Positions 17,190-27,496 are shown, numbered from the stretch's first letter. The stretch: 64,000 bases of DNA from Butyrivibrio sp. INlla18 (GCF_900103635.1 NZ_FMXK01000018.1:1-64000), one strand, 5' to 3'. The notes: generated by a model not told the origin, from the letters alone. Made by a program: numbers and translations.

Positions 17190-18531
17190 AATGTTTTCAA
17201 AGATCTTGATAGCTAATAGAGGAGAAGTTGCGGTAAGAGTAATAAGAGCATGTAAAGAGATGGGCATTGAAACTGTAGCAGTTTTTTCTGAAGCTGATAC
17301 TGATGCCCTCCATGTGGAAATGGCTGATGAAAGTTACTGTATAGGCGGCCCTTTAGCTAAGGACAGCTATCTAAAAATTGACGCGATCATTACTTTGGCA
17401 AAAAAAGTAGGAGCGAAAGCGATACATCCAGGATATGGGATGCTTTCAGAAAATCCGGAATTTGCAAAGGCCTGCGATGCCAATGGAATAGTTTTAATAG
17501 GCCCCGGGGCGGATGTTATGGAAAAAATGGGAGAGAAAGAAAGGGCGAGGGAGATAGCAATATCATCAAATGTTCCCGTGGCACCTGGAAGCGACATTTT
17601 AACTGACATTACTGATGCTGAGAAAAATGCGGAGAAAATAGGTTATCCCGTAATCCTAAAAGCAAGAGCTGGTGGAGGAGGTAAGGGCATTCGTGTTGTA
17701 CGAGAAAAAAGTGAGCTTTCGGGATTGTTTTCCCAAGTCCAAAAAGAGGCACATAACTCCTTTGGTGATGATGGCATTTTTATGGAGAGATATCTTGAAA
17801 ATGTTAAACATGTGGAGGTCCAGATCCTCGCTGATCATAACGGCAAAGTAATTGTTCTTGGTGACAGAGATTGCTCAGTTCAGCGCAAAAATCAAAAGCT
17901 TATTGAAGAGTGCCCTGCACCTGTATTATCGGATGAGACTAGGAAAAAAATGTATGAAGCGGCTGTCAGGCTTGCTAGTGCTGTAGGTTATGTCACTGTT
18001 GGAACTATTGAGTTTTTGGTTAAAAATGATGATTTTTATTTTATGGAGATGAATACAAGGCTTCAGGTAGAACACTCTGTAACAGAAATAGTTTGCGGAA
18101 TTGATATTGTAGAATGGCAGATCAGGACTGCAGCGGGAATAGATATTCCTTTTAGTCAGGATGACATATCAAATAGCAGGCATGCTATAGAATGTAGGAT
18201 TTGTGCAGAAGACTCAAAAAATTTCAGGCCTTCTACAGGCCGCGTTGAACTTCTCCATATTCCAGGTGGAGTGGATGTACGATTTGACTCAGCTTTGTAT
18301 CAAAATTGTGAAGTAACCCCTTTTTACGATTCGATGCTGGGGAAGTTGGTTGTATGTTCAGATACCAGAGATGGAGCAATACGCAAGATGAAATGTGCAT
18401 TGTCTGAGTTTGTGCTAGTAGGTGTTGAGAACAATCGCGAAATGCATATGAGATTTATGGAAGATAGCAAGTTTTTGATCGGTAATTATGATACCAGTAT
18501 CTGTCAAAAGGTTTTACAAGCATGGAATTAA
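17182..18531 (+). CDS. accC: Biotin carboxylase subunit of acetyl-CoA carboxylase
   Basis: This ATP-grasp enzyme carboxylates biotin on AccB. It shows KILIANRGEVAVRVIRAC at the N-terminus, the glycine-rich ATP loop GGGGKGIR, EMNTRLQVEHSVTE, and the usual 446-449 residues. GAGGAG at 17169-17174 best fits the GTG at 17182; homologues suggest the ATG at 17191. Either start overlaps or abuts the fabZ stop, implying coupling. Confidence 0.93.
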   Translation: MAEMFSKILIANRGEVAVRVIRACKEMGIETVAVFSEADTDALHVEMADESYCIGGPLAKDSYLKIDAIITLAKKVGAKAIHPGYGMLSENPEFAKACDANGIVLIGPGADVMEKMGEKERAREIAISSNVPVAPGSDILTDITDAEKNAEKIGYPVILKARAGGGGKGIRVVREKSELSGLFSQVQKEAHNSFGDDGIFMERYLENVKHVEVQILADHNGKVIVLGDRDCSVQRKNQKLIEECPAPVLSDETRKKMYEAAVRLASAVGYVTVGTIEFLVKNDDFYFMEMNTRLQVEHSVTEIVCGIDIVEWQIRTAAGIDIPFSQDDISNSRHAIECRICAEDSKNFRPSTGRVELLHIPGGVDVRFDSALYQNCEVTPFYDSMLGKLVVCSDTRDGAIRKMKCALSEFVLVGVENNREMHMRFMEDSKFLIGNYDTSICQKVLQAWN

Positions 18532-19352
18532 AAAAACTATTTTTAAAAGCAAATAATGAGCTGGAATATGGTGAAGTAAAAGTAAAAAGCAGGCGAGTAG
18601 TCTGCAAAAAATGCCAAAAACAGATTCCAGTATATAAGATAAGAAAAAACGACTTTGTTTGTCCAGAATGTGGGCACTATTTTCCTGTCAGAGCTAGAAG
18701 AAGAATACTAATGCTGACAGATAAAAGGAGCTTTATAGAACATGACAGAGATCTGGAATCTATTAATATTCTTAGATTTCCTGACTATGATGAGAAGCTT
18801 TCTTTGGCGAAAGAAAAAAGCCGCGAGAACGAAGGTGTAATATGCGGAGTTGCTACTATTGGTGGCTACAGAACCTGTATATTTGCCATGGATGCAAACT
18901 TTATGATGGGATCCATGGGGGCAATAGTAGGTGAAAAGATTACTCGATTATTCGAATATGCAACTAGCATGAGTCTTCCAGTAATAGGAGTAACTGTTTC
19001 TGGTGGCGCAAGGATGCAGGAGGGGATGATCTCCTTAATGCAAATGTCTAAGGTTTCAGCGGCAGTCAAGAGGCATAGTAATAATGGCAATCTGTACATA
19101 GTTCTTTTAACCAATCCTACAACAGGCGGTGTGGATGCTAGCTTTGCAATGTTAGGAGATATTACGCTTGCTGAGCCCGGAGCTAGAGTTGGATTTGCAG
19201 GGCCAAGAGTAATAGAAAAGAGCCTTAATCAGGAGTTGCCTAAGGATTTTCAGAAGGCAGAACGAGTATTAGAGTGCGGATTTGTGGATCTTATTGTTCC
19301 AAGGAACAGGCAAAAAGAGGCGCTTACAGCGATTCTTAGGCTGCATAGTTAA
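18522..19352 (+). CDS. accD: Acetyl-CoA carboxylase carboxyltransferase beta subunit
   Basis: AccD together with AccA transfers the carboxyl group to acetyl-CoA. The 276-residue protein has a zinc ribbon (Cys28, Cys31, Cys47, Cys50) followed by the crotonase-like domain with GGARMQEG and NPTTGGV. It overlaps accC by 10 bp. Confidence 0.93.
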   Translation: MELKKLFLKANNELEYGEVKVKSRRVVCKKCQKQIPVYKIRKNDFVCPECGHYFPVRARRRILMLTDKRSFIEHDRDLESINILRFPDYDEKLSLAKEKSRENEGVICGVATIGGYRTCIFAMDANFMMGSMGAIVGEKITRLFEYATSMSLPVIGVTVSGGARMQEGMISLMQMSKVSAAVKRHSNNGNLYIVLLTNPTTGGVDASFAMLGDITLAEPGARVGFAGPRVIEKSLNQELPKDFQKAERVLECGFVDLIVPRNRQKEALTAILRLHS

Positions 19353-19374
19353 AAGCTTTTTTGAGAGGAAAAGA

Positions 19375-20130
19375 ATGGAAGATTACGAGATTGTGCTTGG
19401 CGCAAGAAAAGATAACAGGTTAACGGCGATAGATTATATATCATCTATTGTACAGAATTTTATTGAGTTTCATGGAGATAGATATTACGGTGACGACAAA
19501 GCTGTTATTGCAGGAATAGGACAGATTGGCAACATTCCTGTTACAGCTATTGGAATAGAAAAAGGAAAGAACACGGAAGACAGGATAGCTCATAACTTTG
19601 GAAGTGCACATCCGGAAGGGTATAGGAAAGCCCTTAGACTGATGAAGCAAGCAGAAAAGTTTCATAGGCCTGTCATTTGCTTTGTCGATACTGCAGGGGC
19701 CTTTTGTGGTATTGATGCGGAAGAAAGAGGTCAGGGAAGAGCTATAGCTGAAAACTTGTATGAAATGTCTGATCTAAAAACGCCGATTCTTTCAATTGTT
19801 ATAGGTGAAGGTGGTAGCGGAGGAGCTCTTGCCCTTTGTCATTCAGACAGGATATGGATGATGGAAGATGCGTATTTTAGCGTGGTATCTCCAGAAAGCT
19901 GTGCCAATATCTTATGGAAGAGCACAGATAAGGCAGACGAGGCAGCAAAAGCGTTGGGGCTTACTGCAGATAGGCTTTATAAGCTTGGACTAATAGATAA
20001 GGTGTACAAAAAGGGAAGACTTAAAGAGTTGAAGAAGGACATTGAGGCGGAAATAGAAGTTCTTTTATCAATGACTTCAGATCAGCTGATTGATGGAAGA
20101 TATAGGCGTTTTAGAAAGGTTGGATATTAA
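19375..20130 (+). CDS. accA: Acetyl-CoA carboxylase carboxyltransferase alpha subunit
   Basis: The 251-residue partner of AccD shows FIEFHGDRYYGDD, CFVDTAGAFCG, GEGGSGGALAL and SVVSPESCANILWK. ATG 19375 follows GAGAGGA; a longer in-frame extension overlaps accD in another frame and is not family-like. Lacking most of the usual N-terminal helical region, it is the short form found in Firmicutes. Confidence 0.93.
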   Translation: MEDYEIVLGARKDNRLTAIDYISSIVQNFIEFHGDRYYGDDKAVIAGIGQIGNIPVTAIGIEKGKNTEDRIAHNFGSAHPEGYRKALRLMKQAEKFHRPVICFVDTAGAFCGIDAEERGQGRAIAENLYEMSDLKTPILSIVIGEGGSGGALALCHSDRIWMMEDAYFSVVSPESCANILWKSTDKADEAAKALGLTADRLYKLGLIDKVYKKGRLKELKKDIEAEIEVLLSMTSDQLIDGRYRRFRKVGY

Positions 20131-20135
20131 GGACC

Positions 20136-21797
20136 ATGGGACACATATATGAAGATTACTACAGGGAAGTAAGGGATTCAAAGGGTGAAATAGTAGAGAT
20201 CAAGACGACGTGCCCTCCAAATTTCAATTTTGCTTATGATGTAGTAGATAGGTTTGCATTTGAAAATCCCGATAAATTGGCTCTTGTTCATAGAAGCGCC
20301 GAAGGAAAAGAGACAAGGCTAAGCTTTGGAGAGCTCAAAAGGCTTAGCAACAAGGCAGCGAACGCATTTAAGAAGCTTGGAATTAGTAAAAACGATTCTG
20401 TTATGCTTCTTTTGAAGCGAAGGTATGAATTTTGGATCAGCATCTTGGCACTTCACAAACTTGGAGCAATCGCTGTTCCTACCTCCCACATGGTGTCTGC
20501 CGAAGACATTAGTGAGAGAGCTGCGGTAGCTGGCACTAAGGCAATAATCTGTGTTAATTCAGAGAGTATATGTGACAAGGTAAAAGAAGCTATAGATAAG
20601 AATGATATCATTCAGATCGTGGTCGGGGATAAATATGAAGATAAAGCAGATTTTAATGAGCTTATTGCTGATGAAAGCGACGTTTTTGAGCGAGTAACTA
20701 CAAGCATAGATGATAGCATGCTCTACTATTTTACGTCTGGGACAAGTGGGGCTCCAAAGGCTGTTATTCATGATTATTCTTACCCGATTGCACATATTTT
20801 TACAGCCAAAAACTGGCATGGGATGCACGATGGAGACCTTCATTTGACAGTTGCTGACTCTGGTTGGGCTAAATCTGCATGGGGAAAGCTATATGGTCAG
20901 TGGTTCTTGGGTGCAGCAATCATGGTATATGACTATGAACAGTTTTACGCTGCGGATCTTCTTAAGCTCTTAGAAGAAGAGAAAATAAACACCTTTTGTG
21001 CACCTCCTACTATATATAAATATCTAGTCTTAGAGAATCTAAGGAAATATAATTTAAATAACTTGCGTTATGCTACAACTGCAGGAGAGCCAATGCCTAA
21101 AGAGGTGTCACAGCGTTTTACTTCAGAGACAGGAATAGTTATCAGAGAAGGTTTTGGGCAGACAGAAACAGCGTTGCAGATATGCGCAACGATAGAACAA
21201 GGCTCTTTTCCTGGATCTATTGGAAAAGCATCTCCTTTATATCAGATTAAACTTATGGATGAAGATGGAAGGATTGTACCGGAAGGGGAAGAAGGAGAAA
21301 TTGTTATTGTTCCTAATGGAGATAGAAAGCCTATTGGTATATTTAAAGGCTATCTTGGGGATGAAAAGATGTATGAAGAAGTGTGGAGCGGCGGAGTCTA
21401 TCACACTAAAGATAAAGCGATCGTGGACAAGGACGGTAATTTCTTTTTCCTAGGAAGGAATGATGATGTTATAAAATCTAGCGGATACAGGATTGGACCA
21501 TCTGAAGTTGAGGATATACTTATGAAGCATCCTGCGGTATTTGAGTGCGCAGTTACCGCGTTTCCATCTAAGAACAGAGGCGCTGTAGTAAAGGCTAGCA
21601 TAATCTTAAATAAGGGGTATGAAGCTAATGCCAAGCTTGGAACGGAACTTCAGGATTTTGTAAAAAAGAGAGCTGCAATTTACAAGTATCCAAGAATAAT
21701 CAAGTTTATTGATAAGTTGCCTAGAACAAGTAACGGAAAAATAAGCAGAGCTAAGATCAGGCAACAGGATTATAAAAAAGCATTGGAACACTTATAA
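20136..21797 (+). CDS. AMP-forming acyl-CoA synthetase, medium-chain/acetyl type
   Basis: This adenylating ligase activates a carboxylic acid to acyl-CoA. The 553-residue protein has the P-loop YYFTSGTSGAPKAV near 197-210, YATTAGEP, REGFGQTE, and the C-terminal NGKISR lysine motif. It resembles medium-chain acyl-CoA synthetases. It starts 5 bp after accA and ends the operon, where fab operons usually have no ligase. It could recycle exogenous or released fatty acids, or supply an acyl-CoA primer. The substrate cannot be read from the sequence. Confidence 0.88.
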   Translation: MGHIYEDYYREVRDSKGEIVEIKTTCPPNFNFAYDVVDRFAFENPDKLALVHRSAEGKETRLSFGELKRLSNKAANAFKKLGISKNDSVMLLLKRRYEFWISILALHKLGAIAVPTSHMVSAEDISERAAVAGTKAIICVNSESICDKVKEAIDKNDIIQIVVGDKYEDKADFNELIADESDVFERVTTSIDDSMLYYFTSGTSGAPKAVIHDYSYPIAHIFTAKNWHGMHDGDLHLTVADSGWAKSAWGKLYGQWFLGAAIMVYDYEQFYAADLLKLLEEEKINTFCAPPTIYKYLVLENLRKYNLNNLRYATTAGEPMPKEVSQRFTSETGIVIREGFGQTETALQICATIEQGSFPGSIGKASPLYQIKLMDEDGRIVPEGEEGEIVIVPNGDRKPIGIFKGYLGDEKMYEEVWSGGVYHTKDKAIVDKDGNFFFLGRNDDVIKSSGYRIGPSEVEDILMKHPAVFECAVTAFPSKNRGAVVKASIILNKGYEANAKLGTELQDFVKKRAAIYKYPRIIKFIDKLPRTSNGKISRAKIRQQDYKKALEHL

Positions 21798-21814
21798 GTG
21801 TCCCAATGCTTTTT
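21779..21814. terminator. Bidirectional terminator between fab operon and chemoreceptor unit
   Basis: The AGCATTGG-ACACT/AGTGT-CCAATGCT stem is flanked by A- and T-runs and overlaps the last codons of the ligase gene. Confidence 0.85.
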
Positions 21815-21824
21815 AAAAACATAT

Positions 21825-23588
21825 TTAAAGGGAAGTAAACTTCTGCGTTGTATCACTAAGCTGCTCAGTGATTTCATTGTTTTTATTGATCGCATCTGAG
21901 ATCTTTTTGATACCGCCAACAATCTCCGAAGAATTCTCTGCGGAAGAAGAAATGGCGATAGAACTTTCCTTTATTGAATCTGTTATCATCCTTACAGATT
22001 CAACCATTTCCTGCATTGTGGAATTAAGGCTCTCAGCCTTATTATCAAATGCAGTAAGCATATCGTTCATTATATCGGCTGTGTGCTCGTATTTTTCTCC
22101 TGTCTGAACGAAATCGTCGTAGTCTCCAAGAACAGTTCCATTTATATAATCAAGAGCTTCCTGGGCATTTTCAGCAAGCCTGTTAACAGCTTCAGTTACT
22201 TCATTACTTATATCTTGGATATTAGAAGCAGTAGAGCGGCTATTTTCAGCAAGTGCACTTATCTCTGTAGCAACAACGGAGAAACCTTTACCAGCTTCGC
22301 CTGCTCTTGCAGCTTCAATTGAAGCGTTAAGGGCAAGGAGATTAGTGTGTTTTGCTATATCAAGAATTACATTTGTAAGCTCATTGATCTGGCTGACTTT
22401 TTCAGAATCCTGTACTGATTGAGTTAGTACATTAGAAAGCTGAGCAACTTGGTCGCTAGCCTGCATCTTTTTCTGAGTAACTCTTTCTTTAAGTTCGTTA
22501 GCCTCCTGCTTGATAGAAATAGCAGTTTCTGTTCCGGATTGTGCCTGCTCTGTTATTTCCTGAGCAGCAGCTTTAACTTCTTCAACCTTTGTGTTGATAG
22601 ATGAAACAGTTCCAGAAACTGTTTCCATATTTGCTGAAAGCTCTTCAAGAGCTGCAGAAGTATTTGTTACGCTATCATCAGCAATCTGGAGCTGAGAGAT
22701 AACTTCCCCTGAAGAACTTGTAAGGACTACGGAACCATTCTTAACATCGCGCATGATACCTTGTAAAGTCTCGATAAAGTGGTTGATACCAGTTGTAATG
22801 AACAACAACTCAGATTTTGTCTTGGTCTTTATTCTAGCTGTAAGGTCACCATTGCCTTTTTCAATGTTAGTGATCATAGTATTGACTTCAGAGCTTATGG
22901 ATTTGATCTTCTTAACTATATTGATATAGCTGATAAGGAAGTTGAGTACGATGAGTACCAGAATGATAGCCATTCCGATCACTGCGACGACTACACCTGA
23001 AACCATCAGTGAATTCATCTGGTCCGTTGTTGCATTAGCCGACTTTGTGATTGCTACATCCAGGGCTTTTGTCGAATGGAAGATGGCTATTTTTTGAATT
23101 TCAGCTTTATCAAACAGGATAGAATATGCAGCTGTCTGGTCACCGGCATCACATCTTGTTATAGCGTTGTCGATAAGGGCGGAGAGTCTAGAGTATTGTT
23201 CTGAGATCTCTTTTAGCTGAGCAGTTGCTTCTTCATCATTATAACCAGCGAAGTCATCGTTTAAAGTCTTGATATCTGCGGAGATTGTTTCTTTTGCGAT
23301 ATTTATCTGTGGCAAAAGAGCTGCTTTAGTTTCATCAGCATCTGCTGCAATATAGCTAGTTGCCTGGTCAAACAGTGACATTACGTCTGACTTTAAGTTG
23401 GCTTCATGGGTGGTAAGGTCCATCATAGAGCCAAACATCGTGATACTGCTTGTGGTAGATGTTTGCATTGCAGACATTACCATGACCATAACTACTACGA
23501 ATGCTACTAAAATAAGCAGATTCAAGGCAGAAAGCTGAAATACTATGGAATCTTTCTTTTTTACATTAACGCCAACATTTTCTTTCAC
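21825..23588 (-). CDS. Methyl-accepting chemotaxis protein
   Basis: The 587-residue receptor has a transmembrane helix near 22-45, an extracellular helical sensor (about 46-200), a second membrane helix (about 203-228), a HAMP-like segment, and a cytoplasmic signalling hairpin with [18 protein letters not shown]. The start is GTG after AAGGAGG. It lies 12 bp downstream of an extracellular solute-binding lipoprotein on the same strand, so the receptor may sense a sugar through that protein. Confidence 0.93.
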   Translation of the reverse strand: MKENVGVNVKKKDSIVFQLSALNLLILVAFVVVMVMVMSAMQTSTTSSITMFGSMMDLTTHEANLKSDVMSLFDQATSYIAADADETKAALLPQINIAKETISADIKTLNDDFAGYNDEEATAQLKEISEQYSRLSALIDNAITRCDAGDQTAAYSILFDKAEIQKIAIFHSTKALDVAITKSANATTDQMNSLMVSGVVVAVIGMAIILVLIVLNFLISYINIVKKIKSISSEVNTMITNIEKGNGDLTARIKTKTKSELLFITTGINHFIETLQGIMRDVKNGSVVLTSSSGEVISQLQIADDSVTNTSAALEELSANMETVSGTVSSINTKVEEVKAAAQEITEQAQSGTETAISIKQEANELKERVTQKKMQASDQVAQLSNVLTQSVQDSEKVSQINELTNVILDIAKHTNLLALNASIEAARAGEAGKGFSVVATEISALAENSRSTASNIQDISNEVTEAVNRLAENAQEALDYINGTVLGDYDDFVQTGEKYEHTADIMNDMLTAFDNKAESLNSTMQEMVESVRMITDSIKESSIAISSSAENSSEIVGGIKKISDAINKNNEITEQLSDTTQKFTSL

Positions 23589-23600
23589 GTTTCTACCTCC

Positions 23601-24902
23601 TTATAGTTTTGAGTACCAGTCTTTTGCAATTGACTTGATCTCTTGTATAAAACCAGCAGTATCAACTTCTCCTGCGGCAAATTTATGGAAAGCGAATGCA
23701 AGGCCTTTTTGACCTAGGCCTTCAGGCATATCCATCCAGTGCCAGCTGGAAGTCTTTCCTGCCGAGATATAATCTGAAATTACCTGCGCAAATGGATCAG
23801 AAGCCACATATTTGCAGTCCTTGAAAGGACTAATGAATCCAGCTTCTTCAACTAGGATCTTCTGTGCTGAATCCTCAGAGCACCACTGAAGGAAGTCTTT
23901 AGCGGCATCAACCTGGCCTTCTTTTGGAATAGCCCACCAAGAAGGTGCACTTGTAAGAATTGTCTCCATCCCGTCCTGGAATGCATATGGAACCATTCCT
24001 ACTGGAAAACTTCCGGCTGCCTGGTATTCGCTAGCATCATCGCCTACTAAAGTTGCTCCAATCCAAGAACCTTGGGTTACGAAAGCATACTTTCCTGATG
24101 CAAATCCAAGAACCTGATCGTTGTATGTACCTGTTGTTAACAGGTCTGGATCTGAATATTGATTGAAAAGATTTATCATTTCTGCATAATCTGCGAAACG
24201 GCTGTCATCTACTTGGCCACCATCATTTAGAAGATCAATGTATGTAGTGTCAGATCTGTCGAGACCAGAGTCTATATATGCACCAAAGATGTGGTTTCCT
24301 GATGACCATCCCAAGTTTTCAGGCTCTGCGCAGTAACCTATGACTGCCTTAAGACCTAACTCTTCTTTTTTGGCATCAATGGCTTCGAAAGCAGCTTTCA
24401 TGGCATCTGGTCCTGTGATAGATGCAGGATCAACTCCGCATGCTGAAAGGATGTTTGCATTATAAGCAAGACCAATAGCCTCGGTTGTATATGGAAAACC
24501 GAGGGTTCCATAGGTCGCATCTTTGTATGCTGCGTCTGTTCTGGATGCCCAGCCTTGGTCACTTAGATCCACCAAAAGACCATCCCAGTTAGCAAAGCTT
24601 GATGCTTCACAAGCGATGATATCTGGCATCTGATCAGACAGATAGTAGCCTTTTAACATAGCCTGCGCATCTGCACCTGATTCAACCCCCAGAACTTCGA
24701 CTTTGATTCCGGTTTCCTGCTCGTATTTTGCAGCAAGGTCGTTTATTTGTGATGCAACCTCGCTTTTAATATTGAGGAGGGTCAGTTTTTCTACGGAAGT
24801 TGCCACTTCTTCTGGAACTTCTACTGACTCTTTCCCGCAACCATTGATTATTGCTGAGGAAACCAGTATTGCGACTAATATTAATGCTTTCCAGTTTTTC
24901 AT
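23601..24902 (-). CDS. Extracellular solute-binding lipoprotein, sugar ABC family 1
   Basis: The 433-residue protein has a lipoprotein signal peptide ending near INGC, then a periplasmic-binding-like fold with VEVLGVESGADAQA, YTTEAIGLAYNAN, and QGSWIGATL. I chose ATG 24902 after GAAGGGA. No ABC permease genes are adjacent; the partner is the chemoreceptor downstream. It may be dedicated to chemotaxis or shared with a transporter elsewhere. The ligand is probably a sugar or oligosaccharide, by family. Confidence 0.88.
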   Translation of the reverse strand: MKNWKALILVAILVSSAIINGCGKESVEVPEEVATSVEKLTLLNIKSEVASQINDLAAKYEQETGIKVEVLGVESGADAQAMLKGYYLSDQMPDIIACEASSFANWDGLLVDLSDQGWASRTDAAYKDATYGTLGFPYTTEAIGLAYNANILSACGVDPASITGPDAMKAAFEAIDAKKEELGLKAVIGYCAEPENLGWSSGNHIFGAYIDSGLDRSDTTYIDLLNDGGQVDDSRFADYAEMINLFNQYSDPDLLTTGTYNDQVLGFASGKYAFVTQGSWIGATLVGDDASEYQAAGSFPVGMVPYAFQDGMETILTSAPSWWAIPKEGQVDAAKDFLQWCSEDSAQKILVEEAGFISPFKDCKYVASDPFAQVISDYISAGKTSSWHWMDMPEGLGQKGLAFAFHKFAAGEVDTAGFIQEIKSIAKDWYSKL

Positions 24903-25103
24903 TTTGATCGCCCTTCCCTTCAATAATAGAAACATTAAATCATACATTAATTATCGAATATATACGAATTTATGCAATTAAAAAACTATTAAATCGTATT
25001 ATTTTTGTTTAATTCTTAAATAATCAATATTATAGTTGTATTAGAGGTCTTTTTACTGTCATAATATAAGTGCTACATTTCACATTATTTCAGGAGAAAA
25101 ATT

Positions 25104-25472
25104 ATGCGAAAAAAAATATTGATAGCCGATGATACAAATTTTATGAGACAAATGTTGAAATCTGCTCTGGATCCTGAGAAATATCAGATTGTAGGCGAGG
25201 CGCTTACTGGTGTGGATGCTGTAGAGCAGTATAAAGAAAAAAAGCCAGATCTGTTGATTCTTGATATCAATATGCCTAAAATGAATGGTATTGATGCCTT
25301 AACGGAAGTAATGGAGTATGATCCAAAGGCTAATGTAATCATGTGCTCAGACCAAAAGTATGAGAACATGATCATGCTTGCCCTTAAGAAGGGAGCGAAG
25401 GACTTTGTCGTAAAGCCATTTACTTCAGCAGATGTAATTAAGGCAGTCAAGAAGATTTTAGGAGATGAGTAA
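25104..25472 (+). CDS. CheY-like single-domain response regulator
   Basis: The 122-residue receiver domain has the acidic pair in IADDT (residues 9-10), phosphorylated Asp53 in LDINMP, MCS at the switch position, and KPF. It has no output domain. It is divergent from the solute-binding and receptor unit, suggesting a chemotaxis role, but single receivers also act elsewhere. A CAGGAG site precedes the ATG. Confidence 0.9.
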   Translation: MRKKILIADDTNFMRQMLKSALDPEKYQIVGEALTGVDAVEQYKEKKPDLLILDINMPKMNGIDALTEVMEYDPKANVIMCSDQKYENMIMLALKKGAKDFVVKPFTSADVIKAVKKILGDE

Positions 25473-25508
25473 TTTTTTTGCTAGCTTTGTTGGACAAGGG
25501 AGGATGTA

Positions 25509-25913
25509 ATGCTTAAACAGGTATCTATTTACGCCGAGAACAAGAAAGGATGTTTACAGAACATCACAGGTATTTTATGTGAGAATGGAATCAATATTTT
25601 AGGATCAGTAACTAATGATTCTGCTGAATATGGCATTGTTAGAATGGTTGTTTCTGACCCTGAAAAGTGTATTGAAGTTCTTCAAAATAATAATTATATT
25701 TGTAAGACAACTCCAGTTCTTGCTGTAGAATGTCAGGATGAAGTAGGAGCGCTTGATAAGATACTCAAAACTCTTTATTCATCGAATATTAATGTTAATT
25801 ACACATATCTTTCATTTAACCGTGAATCAGGCAGACCTATCATGGTGATCAATACAGATGATATTGAGGCGGTTGAGAATATTCTCGTTAATAAAGGATA
25901 TAACTGTATCTGA
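25509..25913 (+). CDS. Tandem ACT-domain protein
   Basis: The 134-residue protein has two ACT-like halves: KQVSIYAENKKGCLQNITGIL, and from about 70 VLAVECQDEVGALDKILKTL. ACT domains bind amino acids or similar ligands. It follows a GGGAGG site and precedes a MalY/PatB aminotransferase by 26 bp, consistent with amino-acid sensing or regulation. The exact role is unknown. Confidence 0.85.
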   Translation: MLKQVSIYAENKKGCLQNITGILCENGINILGSVTNDSAEYGIVRMVVSDPEKCIEVLQNNNYICKTTPVLAVECQDEVGALDKILKTLYSSNINVNYTYLSFNRESGRPIMVINTDDIEAVENILVNKGYNCI

Positions 25914-25939
25914 TAAAAGAACTTTTTAGGAGCCTTTTT

Positions 25940-27127
25940 ATGTATGATTTTGTGACTAATCCTGTAAGTAGCGCTAAAAGTTCCTATAAGTATAAGGATA
26001 TGTATGATAGAAATCCGGACGTTCCAGAAGGAATAGTACCTCTTTCTATTGCAGATATGGAATTTATCATAGCGCCCGAGATCAGAGAAGGAATCGGAAA
26101 ATACTTAGCTGACCGGACTTTGGGTTATACATTTGCTTCCGAAGAATATTATGAAGCAGTCATAGAATGGATGCAGAAAAGACATTCATATCATTTAGAA
26201 AAAGAGTGGATCGCGCCATCTGATGGAGTTGTTACTGCGCTAGGAGATTTGATCCTTAGTGTAACAAAACCAGGGGATGGCGTTATTGTCTTTTCACCTT
26301 CTTATAGGCCATTTAGAATAGCAGTGGATGTAAAGAATAGAAAGCTTGTTGATATTCCATTGATTTTCGATGAAGATGGTTACAGAATTGACTTCGATGC
26401 ATTCGAAGAAGCAGCAAAAGAAACAGCGAATACATTATTGATCTTTTGTAATCCTCATAATCCAGTTGGACGCGTGTGGACAAAAGAGGAACTACAGAGA
26501 GTATGTGATATCTGCCTTGCTAACGGTGTATTTATCATTGATGACGAGATCCACAATGATCTTATTATGCCAGGTATTACGCATACTGTTATGAGTACCG
26601 TTTCTGAAGAAGCAAGTATGAACATGGCAGTGTGTACTGCTCCAAGCAAAACTTTCAATTTATCTGCGCTTCAAACTTCGAACATAATAATACGAAACCC
26701 AGATGTCAGGGATAGATTTGTTAGTTCAAGATTGGATGGTTTTAGATCCGGAACCAACGCTTTAGGAATGGAAGCTTGTCGTATAGCTTATAGTAGCTGC
26801 GAAAAGTGGCTTGATGAATGCATAGCTGTTATTGCAAGTAATGCTATGTATGTGAAAGATTTTTTTGCAAAGAATATGCCAGAGATCAAAGCACTTCCCT
26901 TAGAGGGAACATATTTGTTGTGGTGTGATTTCAGGGCCTGGAGATTGTCAGATAAGGAACTAGAGGACTTTATGGTCAAAAAGGCATATATATTTGCAGA
27001 TGAAGGCTATGTATTTGGCTCATCGGGAAGCGGATTTGAAAGGCTTAATCTGGCATGCCCGGAAAATGTGATCAGAGACACGATGGAACGGTTATTACGA
27101 GCTAGAAATAAATATATTTACAAATAG
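25940..27127 (+). CDS. MalY/PatB-type aminotransferase, C-S beta-lyase
   Basis: The 395-residue PLP-dependent fold-type I protein starts with YDFVTNPVSS, typical of MalY/PatB, and has the PLP lysine in APSKTFNLSA near 237. It also has FCNPHNPVGRVW and the conserved DDEIHNDL. Members cleave cystathionine or cysteine conjugates and some act as regulators. It is co-oriented with the ACT protein, suggesting sulfur amino-acid metabolism. Confidence 0.9.
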   Translation: MYDFVTNPVSSAKSSYKYKDMYDRNPDVPEGIVPLSIADMEFIIAPEIREGIGKYLADRTLGYTFASEEYYEAVIEWMQKRHSYHLEKEWIAPSDGVVTALGDLILSVTKPGDGVIVFSPSYRPFRIAVDVKNRKLVDIPLIFDEDGYRIDFDAFEEAAKETANTLLIFCNPHNPVGRVWTKEELQRVCDICLANGVFIIDDEIHNDLIMPGITHTVMSTVSEEASMNMAVCTAPSKTFNLSALQTSNIIIRNPDVRDRFVSSRLDGFRSGTNALGMEACRIAYSSCEKWLDECIAVIASNAMYVKDFFAKNMPEIKALPLEGTYLLWCDFRAWRLSDKELEDFMVKKAYIFADEGYVFGSSGSGFERLNLACPENVIRDTMERLLRARNKYIYK

Positions 27128-27137
27128 GAGAAAAGAA

Positions 27138-27233
27138 ATGTCTACAAAAAAGTTTAAAAAACCAGTAGCGATAATGGCACTTATTTTGATAGCAGCAATG
27201 GTACTTGGGACTATAGCTAGCGCACTTTTATAA
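27138..27233 (+). CDS. 31-residue single-helix membrane protein, DUF4044-like
   Basis: The frame follows AGGAGAAAAGAA and encodes a basic start [14 protein letters not shown] then one hydrophobic helix [17 protein letters not shown]. This resembles the small DUF4044 family of Firmicutes. It sits between the aminotransferase and the GIY-YIG gene with tight spacing, probably in the same transcript. Confidence 0.65.
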   Translation: MSTKKFKKPVAIMALILIAAMVLGTIASALL

Positions 27234-27244
27234 TTGGAGCAAAA

Positions 27245-27496
27245 ATGAACTATACGTACATAGTTGAATGTGCAGATGGTACGCTATATTGCGGCTGGAC
27301 AAATGATCTTGATAAAAGGATAGCAGATCATAATGCAGGTAAAGGGGCCAAGTACACAAAACCTAGGCTTCCAGTAAAGCTTGTATATTATGAAACTGCA
27401 GATACCAAAGAAGAAGCCATGAGTAGAGAATGGCATATAAAAAGGCTAAGTAGAAAAGAGAAACTTAGGTTAATACAAGGGAAAAAGGATAGATAA
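27245..27496 (+). CDS. GIY-YIG domain protein (YhbQ/UPF0213 type)
   Basis: The 83-residue protein shows [19 protein letters not shown] (GIY-YIG as YTY-YCG), [15 protein letters not shown] and the [10 protein letters not shown] helix with the conserved glutamate. Stand-alone proteins of this size are structure-specific DNA nucleases of uncertain role. TTGGAGC is the ribosome site. The stop codon abuts the TTG start of the methyltransferase gene. Confidence 0.88.
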   Translation: MNYTYIVECADGTLYCGWTNDLDKRIADHNAGKGAKYTKPRLPVKLVYYETADTKEEAMSREWHIKRLSRKEKLRLIQGKKDR

